In this document: positions 4,709-8,251 of the stretch, piece after piece
Numbering within the stretch: position 1 is the stretch's first letter
Layout of the letters: every line of letters begins with the position of its first letter
Source: JAHFOW01 sp046350595
Lineage (GTDB): Bacteria; Planctomycetota; Brocadiia; Brocadiales; Brocadiaceae
Length of the DNA: 8,251 nt
Assembly (NCBI GenBank): GCA_046350595.1
Contig: JAXMAC010000129.1
Coordinates: 1-8,251, forward strand
Reading direction: 5' to 3'
Position numbers and translations under genes: made by a program
Notes under the pieces: generated by a model
Seen by the model: the letters and a program-made list of their open reading frames with translations, nothing else
Told to the model about the DNA's origin: nothing
Database searches by the model: none

Positions 4709-6199
4709 GTGTTTCTTTACCGGTAATTGAATCGTAAACGTTGTGCCTTTTCCCGCGGCGCTTTCTACATGAATGGTGCCTTCGTGTTGTTTAATAATAC
4801 TGTACGTTATGGACAAGCCAAGCCCGGTTCCCTTGCCGACGGGCATGGTGGTAAAAAAAGGGTCGAATATCTTATCCGTGTTTTCCGGGGATATGCCGCA
4901 GCCGGTGTCGTGAAAGGTAATCTGGATAGCATTCTTTTGATCCGATGACGTTGTTATGGTCAGGGTTCCTCCGTCAGGCATGGCATTGGCAGCATTGAGG
5001 ATAATATTTAAAAATGCCTGTTTCAGGAGGTTTTTTTCTGCTTTCATCACGGGCATTGGGTAATGAAGATTTTTTTTGATCTCAATTCGCATGAGCACGA
5101 TCTGTTTTTCTATGAGAGACAATGTTTCCATGATTGCCTCGTTGACATTGGTGGATTCAAAGCGTCCCTCCGTTGGCCGGGCAAACTTGAGTAATTCTTC
5201 AATGATGAGCGATGCGCGTTTAATGCCTGAGTATATCTTTTCTGCGCATTCCTTGCGCAGCCTTTCATTATCCGGATCTTCCAATAATATCTGGGCTGCA
5301 ACAGAACTGATGCCCAACGGATTCCGTATTTCATGCGCTATGCCGCCTGCCATGATTCCGAGAGAGGCTAATTTTGCAGAGTGAAACAATTGCGCCTCTA
5401 ATTCCCGTCTCTCGGTAAGGTCCTGCCCCACGCCGACAATACCAATAATCGTCTGGGTATCATCCCGCATCAGGGCAAAACTCCATGAGACAGGAATTGT
5501 CTTTCCTCCCTTTGTTTTGAGACCTAATTCGATGTGTTTTACGGTCTTTCCCCGGGAAAGACCTTCAAAGATGGAAATTAACGTTGATTTCTGCGCATCA
5601 GCGCAGATGGTTGTCAGGGGTTTGCCCACTAATTCCCTGTCTATGTAACCGGAGATACGTTCTGCTGCGTTGTTCCACGTCAGAATCATTCCTTGTGAAT
5701 CGAGCGAGGTTACGATGTCATTGGCGCTTTCAACAACACTGGCAAGGTGGCGCTCAGCCTGCCTGACCTTCTCCCGCAAACTTACCTGTTGGGTAATATC
5801 TTCCATAATGAGCAAGATGCTTTCAACAATTCCGCGATCATCTACGAGCGGCGTCAGGCTATAAAAATATACCCTGGCTGGCAAACCTGGCGCCCGATAA
5901 TACATCTCGCGCCCACGGTCTCCAACGCCTGTTTCAAAGACCATCCGCAACCGTTCTGAGAGTCGCGTGTATTGCAATATAACGCCGGGAAATATTTCAT
6001 CCACGCTCCTTCCTACCGTGTCGCCTTCGGTACGGCGTGATTTTTCAAGAAAGTTCTTGTTGGCAATTACCACACGCAGGTTATGGTCAAACATGATCAG
6101 CGAGGACGGAATAGATGAAAAGATCATTGAGCAAAGACGCTCGTATTTTCTCTCAGAAGATGGAATCGGGTCAAAGATAATATTGTTCTGGTTTTTCAT
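4706..6199 (-). CDS. Soluble PAS-PAS sensor histidine kinase
   Basis: A 497-residue cytoplasmic two-component sensor kinase. There is a first PAS domain (about residues 22-135; IMFDHNLRVVIANKNF) and a second PAS/PAC (about 150-262; VTSLDSQGMILTWNNAAERI, ending VGVGQDLTERRELE). Next comes HisKA with the phospho-acceptor His289 in GGIAHEIRNPLG. The HATPase_c domain has an N box at NIILNAANAM (Asn402), G1 DTGCGI (431-436), F box FDPFF (445-449) and G2 GKGTGLGLS (455-463). All catalytic elements are intact. There is no membrane segment, so it should sense an internal cue; the PAS ligand cannot be told. The HisKA/HATPase part is NtrB/ZraS-like. I prefer the start MKNQNN at 6199. An upstream extension to 6295 overlaps the gvpL copy 2 end and crosses the hairpin at 6224-6249. 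The start region has only a weak ribosome binding site. It lies 47 bp after gvpL copy 2. Confidence 0.92.
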   Translation of the reverse strand: MKNQNNIIFDPIPSSERKYERLCSMIFSSIPSSLIMFDHNLRVVIANKNFLEKSRRTEGDTVGRSVDEIFPGVILQYTRLSERLRMVFETGVGDRGREMYYRAPGLPARVYFYSLTPLVDDRGIVESILLIMEDITQQVSLREKVRQAERHLASVVESANDIVTSLDSQGMILTWNNAAERISGYIDRELVGKPLTTICADAQKSTLISIFEGLSRGKTVKHIELGLKTKGGKTIPVSWSFALMRDDTQTIIGIVGVGQDLTERRELEAQLFHSAKLASLGIMAGGIAHEIRNPLGISSVAAQILLEDPDNERLRKECAEKIYSGIKRASLIIEELLKFARPTEGRFESTNVNEAIMETLSLIEKQIVLMRIEIKKNLHYPMPVMKAEKNLLKQAFLNIILNAANAMPDGGTLTITTSSDQKNAIQITFHDTGCGISPENTDKIFDPFFTTMPVGKGTGLGLSITYSIIKQHEGTIHVESAAGKGTTFTIQLPVKKH

Positions 6200-6223
6200 A
6201 AATCTTAAGGTAATGCGAGGCTT

Positions 6224-6249
6224 TAGAGACGCAAAATCTTGCGTCTCTA
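6224..6249. repeat. Palindromic hairpin repeat on the gvpL copy 2 stop codon
   Basis: TAGAGACGCAA (6224-6234) pairs perfectly with TTGCGTCTCTA (6239-6249) around AATC, an 11-bp stem. The TAG stop of gvpL copy 2 is the last three bases of the palindrome. The GTAGAGACGCAA-type palindrome is known as a dispersed repeat in many environmental bacteria. No T-run follows on either strand that would make it a classic terminator, but it could reduce read-through from the gvpL genes into the kinase. Confidence 0.8.
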
Positions 6250-6984
6250 CACCTCTGATGAAACAAAATGATACGGGGGCCACGGCCCCGTGCACAGAAA
6301 TTTGAGTTCTCTCAGGCTTGTTCTAAGGTCATGAAATCTGTTCCTGAATTCAGATAATAAATATTTGGGGATTAAATAATTAATAGATACACCCTGAAAC
6401 AGGGAATGGGCGTCTTTTTTGTAACCGACATAAATGCCTTCAAATTGCGCATGACAGGCGCTTACTATTTCCCGGAGGGAAGAGTTGTTTTCATCCTGCA
6501 TTGCATAATGAGAGCGTTGTTGTTCCAAATAGGCTCCGCCTGCGTTGATATTGACACGTTGTGGAGGCGTGGGGCGATCTTTACATGTCCCTGGTTGCCA
6601 ACGGGAGCTGTCTACTCTCCGCCCCGCGTCTTCGACTTTCATAATAATTCTTATGCCCATTTCTACCTTGTCCTGTAGCCGCTCCAGGAGATCAATAAAA
6701 ACGCTATAACCGTTTTTCAGGAATTTAATGACCTCTTCATGGTTATTCAGCATGGATGAAAATCGCATGGGAAGGACGGTCTGTTCTTTATGAACGGTCT
6801 CAATAACCGATGCATGATATAAGATATTTTCATTTGATACGGATATCGTGGCCGTGGATACATCCGATAGTAAAGCCACCACTCCCTGGTAGTTTAAGGT
6901 ATAAACAGGCATGTTACTGATGCCGATTATACCCTTGAACGGTTTGTGAAACTCCCTGGTGATGCAATATAAATAACGATACAT
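6247..6984 (-). CDS. gvpL: Gas vesicle protein GvpL, copy 2 (GvpF/L family)
   Basis: This 245-residue GvpF/L-family assembly protein begins MYRYLYCITR. It has LPMRFSSMLNNHEEV (about 71-85) and DKVEMGIRIIMKVED (about 105-119), and ends in CTGPWPPYHFVSSEV. The GGAYLEQQRS segment (about 149-158) is the GvpL-type signature. The linker before it (about 120-147) is rich in Pro and Arg (SSRWQPGTCKDRPTPPQRV), unlike the other two paralogues. Alternative ATGs at 6999 and 6996 abut the upstream stop; I prefer 6984 because GGAG precedes it by 7 bases and homologues start at this position, but GGTGAT before 6999 makes the longer form possible. The 15-bp spacing to gvpL copy 1 suggests translational coupling. 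The stop codon is the end of a REP-like hairpin. Confidence 0.88.
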   Translation of the reverse strand: MYRYLYCITREFHKPFKGIIGISNMPVYTLNYQGVVALLSDVSTATISVSNENILYHASVIETVHKEQTVLPMRFSSMLNNHEEVIKFLKNGYSVFIDLLERLQDKVEMGIRIIMKVEDAGRRVDSSRWQPGTCKDRPTPPQRVNINAGGAYLEQQRSHYAMQDENNSSLREIVSACHAQFEGIYVGYKKDAHSLFQGVSINYLIPKYLLSEFRNRFHDLRTSLRELKFLCTGPWPPYHFVSSEV

Positions 6985-6990
6985 AGAAAA

Positions 6991-6994
6991 CTCC
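6991..6994 (-). promoter_or_regulatory. Ribosome binding site of gvpL copy 2
   Basis: GGAG on the minus strand, 7 bases before the ATG at 6984 and overlapping the alternative in-frame ATG pair at 6999/6996. The previous gene stops at 7000, so termination of gvpL copy 1 places ribosomes directly on this site. Confidence 0.5.
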
Positions 6995-6999
6995 ATCAT

Positions 7000-7806
7000 T
7001 TAAATCACCACATTTAAATCCGGACAAAAATTATAGGGTGGCCACGGCCCGTTAAATTCAAATACAAGTCCCGCATGCTTATATTTTTCCGTCAATATGC
7101 CTATGCAATTCCTGAACAAATCAAAAGTATGCCGTTCTATAAGGAAGGCCGTGTTCAAGACCATGTCCAGCGGCTTTCCGTGTATGCCTCTATCGGCGCA
7201 GTGTAAAAAACGGCGGCGTTCGGCATATCGGGATAACATAAAATCAATATCTTCAAGATTTGTCTGAAGGTTTGACTTGAATGTCTCTTCCTGTGCCTTA
7301 CGCATCTTCTTTGCCAGTAAATATGCCTCTCCTGGCAATAATGATGTTTGCTGAGGGGATCGTTTCTTCTCAGAGGCGTCCATGAAAATTGCTTTGTCGC
7401 AAAAAACCTTGAGCGACCATTCAGCCTTATCTACGGTATAGTTCAGGAAATTCGTAATTTTTTCCTTATGATCTCGTATTGCCTTAAAGAGGGTTTCCTG
7501 ATTGGTATAAATAGTACAAAATCTTAATGGCGCTACAGGCGTAAGCGCCATAACGGCCTCAATTATCTCTTCATGTCTCTTTGCCAGAGGCGCAAGCCAT
7601 GCGATATTGGTCATATTTATGTCAAGGATATCCTTGTTGAATTCCAATAATGATACATTGCTTATTGCCGCGCAGATGCCTTCCCGTTCTGCAAGACAGA
7701 CCTCGTGCTTATTATCAATGCCCATAATGGTGGGTAGTGATGGTATCGGTAATGTGAGACAATAGGTATAGATTCCTGATGCGGAATTTAATAAATCGCT
7801 ATTCAT
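7000..7806 (-). CDS. gvpL: Gas vesicle protein GvpL, copy 1 (GvpF/L family)
   Basis: This 268-residue GvpF/L-family assembly protein starts with IYTYCLTLPIPSLP after a 10-residue leader. It has VAPLRFCTIYTNQETL (about 91-106), the DKAEWSLKVFCDK strand (about 126-138), the GvpL-type LPGEAYLLAKKMRKAQEE (about 157-174), MVLNTAFLIERHTFDLF (about 215-231) and a FEFNGPWPPYNFCPDL C-terminus (about 249-264). It is cysteine-richer than its paralogues (about six Cys). No strong ribosome binding site is seen before the ATG at 7806, only an AGAAAG tract. It is the first gvp gene visible in transcription order and follows a 102-bp gap, so a promoter for a gvpL-gvpL-kinase-regulator unit may lie there. Its role in GvpA nucleation is known for the family. 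Confidence 0.92.
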   Translation of the reverse strand: MNSDLLNSASGIYTYCLTLPIPSLPTIMGIDNKHEVCLAEREGICAAISNVSLLEFNKDILDINMTNIAWLAPLAKRHEEIIEAVMALTPVAPLRFCTIYTNQETLFKAIRDHKEKITNFLNYTVDKAEWSLKVFCDKAIFMDASEKKRSPQQTSLLPGEAYLLAKKMRKAQEETFKSNLQTNLEDIDFMLSRYAERRRFLHCADRGIHGKPLDMVLNTAFLIERHTFDLFRNCIGILTEKYKHAGLVFEFNGPWPPYNFCPDLNVVI

Positions 7807-7885
7807 GGATATGCTTTCTGAAGAAATATAAAATTAAATCCGAATGTCTAATTAATGTTCAGGAATTTCAATACAATAAGCCGAT

Positions 7886-7905
7886 TAAACCGTTTAAACG
7901 GTTTA
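7886..7905. promoter_or_regulatory. 20-bp perfect palindrome between receiver gene and gvpL
   Basis: TAAACCGTTTAAACGGTTTA is a perfect 20-bp inverted repeat with no loop, beginning 3 bases after the stop codon of the upstream receiver-domain gene. A loopless palindrome suits a dimeric DNA-binding protein better than a terminator, and no T-run follows. It lies 81-100 bp upstream of the gvpL copy 1 start, where an operator could act. The rest of the 102-bp gap is A/T-rich, with TTGAAA and TATATT words but no well-spaced promoter pair. Confidence 0.5.
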
Positions 7906-7908
7906 TTG

Positions 7909-8251
7909 TCAGGTATCCAGCACGTCTCTCACCTTTTTTAAAATCTCTGATTCGGTAAAAGGTTTAGAAAGAAAACAGAGTCCTTTTTCAAGAAAGGTTT
8001 GTTTTGGAATAACGCTTTCAGCGTAACCGCTCATAAAAAGCGCCCTTATATCAGAATTTGTTCTCCGTATTTCGTCATATATCTCTTTGCCATTTTTTAC
8101 GGGCATTATGACATCCAATATAAGAAGCTTTATTTTGTCTTTGTTTTCCATAAATTTGTGCAATGCATCGCATCCGTCTCTTGCTTCTATAACGGTATAA
8201 CCGGCTTCTTCAAGGATTATTTTTGTGACTGTTCTGACGTCTGTGTCATCC
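7909..8251 (-). CDS. Receiver domain, C-terminal part, cut by window edge
   Basis: The frame is open to the right edge, giving at least 113 residues of a receiver domain that begins at its acidic pocket (DDTDVRTVTKIILEEAGYTV). The phospho-acceptor is Asp46 of this fragment in LLILDVIMP, the Ser/Thr switch position is Ser74 in LFMSGYAES, and the conserved Lys96 is in LSKPF. The C-terminal run ILKKVRDVLDT immediately precedes the stop, so nothing follows the receiver. This ending is common in hybrid histidine kinases with a C-terminal receiver and in single-domain regulators; the missing N-terminus decides which. A TTG codon at 8163 could be read as a start but lies inside the domain and should be ignored. 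It is on the same strand as the gvp genes, separated from them by a palindrome. Confidence 0.85.
   Translation of the reverse strand, partial: DDTDVRTVTKIILEEAGYTVIEARDGCDALHKFMENKDKIKLLILDVIMPVKNGKEIYDEIRRTNSDIRALFMSGYAESVIPKQTFLEKGLCFLSKPFTESEILKKVRDVLDT

Noticed and set aside
6200..6295. 32-residue N-terminal extension of the histidine kinase
   Set aside because: It overlaps the conserved 3' end of gvpL copy 2 and crosses the palindrome at 6224-6249; the sequence is not PAS-like. The shorter start has a weak ribosome binding site, so some doubt remains.
4706..6305. Several 60-110 codon open frames opposite or overlapping the kinase and gvpL
   Set aside because: Shadows in other frames of strongly supported genes, with no family features of their own.
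7886..7905. Intrinsic terminator of the receiver-domain gene
   Set aside because: The stem is A/T-rich, has no loop and is not followed by a T-run on the minus strand; kept as a possible operator instead.

Overview
The window holds a gas vesicle (gvp) gene cluster, with every recognisable gene on the minus strand, so transcription runs from high to low coordinates. It encodes two near-identical copies of the structural shell protein GvpA, the MoxR-type AAA+ ATPase GvpN, GvpG, one GvpF-type and two GvpL-type assembly proteins, and a small coiled-coil protein that may correspond to GvpV. Interleaved are a soluble PAS-PAS histidine kinase, a stand-alone receiver-domain response regulator, and a J-domain-less protein with six DnaJ-type CXXC zinc-finger motifs.

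Layout in transcription order: the 3' part of a receiver-domain protein cut by the right edge (8251-7909); a 20-bp perfect palindrome; gvpL copy 1 (7806-7000); gvpL copy 2 (6984-6247); a REP-like hairpin on its stop codon; histidine kinase (6199-4706); response regulator (4593-4213); a 563-bp non-coding stretch full of dispersed palindromic repeats and probably carrying the gvpA promoter; gvpA copy 1 (3649-3431); gvpA copy 2 (3339-3121); a strong GC-rich hairpin; the six-motif zinc-finger protein (2986-2648); gvpN (2595-1588); the GvpV-like protein (1576-1259); gvpF (1223-483); a second copy of the GC-rich repeat; gvpG (374-69); and a 19-C homopolymer at the left edge.

GvpA would form the ribbed protein wall. 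GvpN, GvpF, GvpL and GvpG are the conserved nucleation and assembly proteins of the family. The zinc-finger protein may be a locus-specific chaperone or scaffold, by inference from position and motif type. The kinase and receiver proteins suggest that buoyancy is tied to an intracellular signal sensed by PAS domains, but no DNA-binding output domain is visible, so the final regulator is missing or outside the window. Other usual gvp genes (gvpJ, gvpK, gvpS and similar) are not seen and may lie outside.

The organism is a bacterium of moderate GC with clear Shine-Dalgarno sites and many intergenic REP-like palindromes of at least five families. Such repeat loads occur in anammox planctomycetes (Brocadiales), Nitrospirota, deltaproteobacterial lineages and others. 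The sequence alone does not settle the phylum; an environmental, uncultured Gram-negative bacterium is the best guess.
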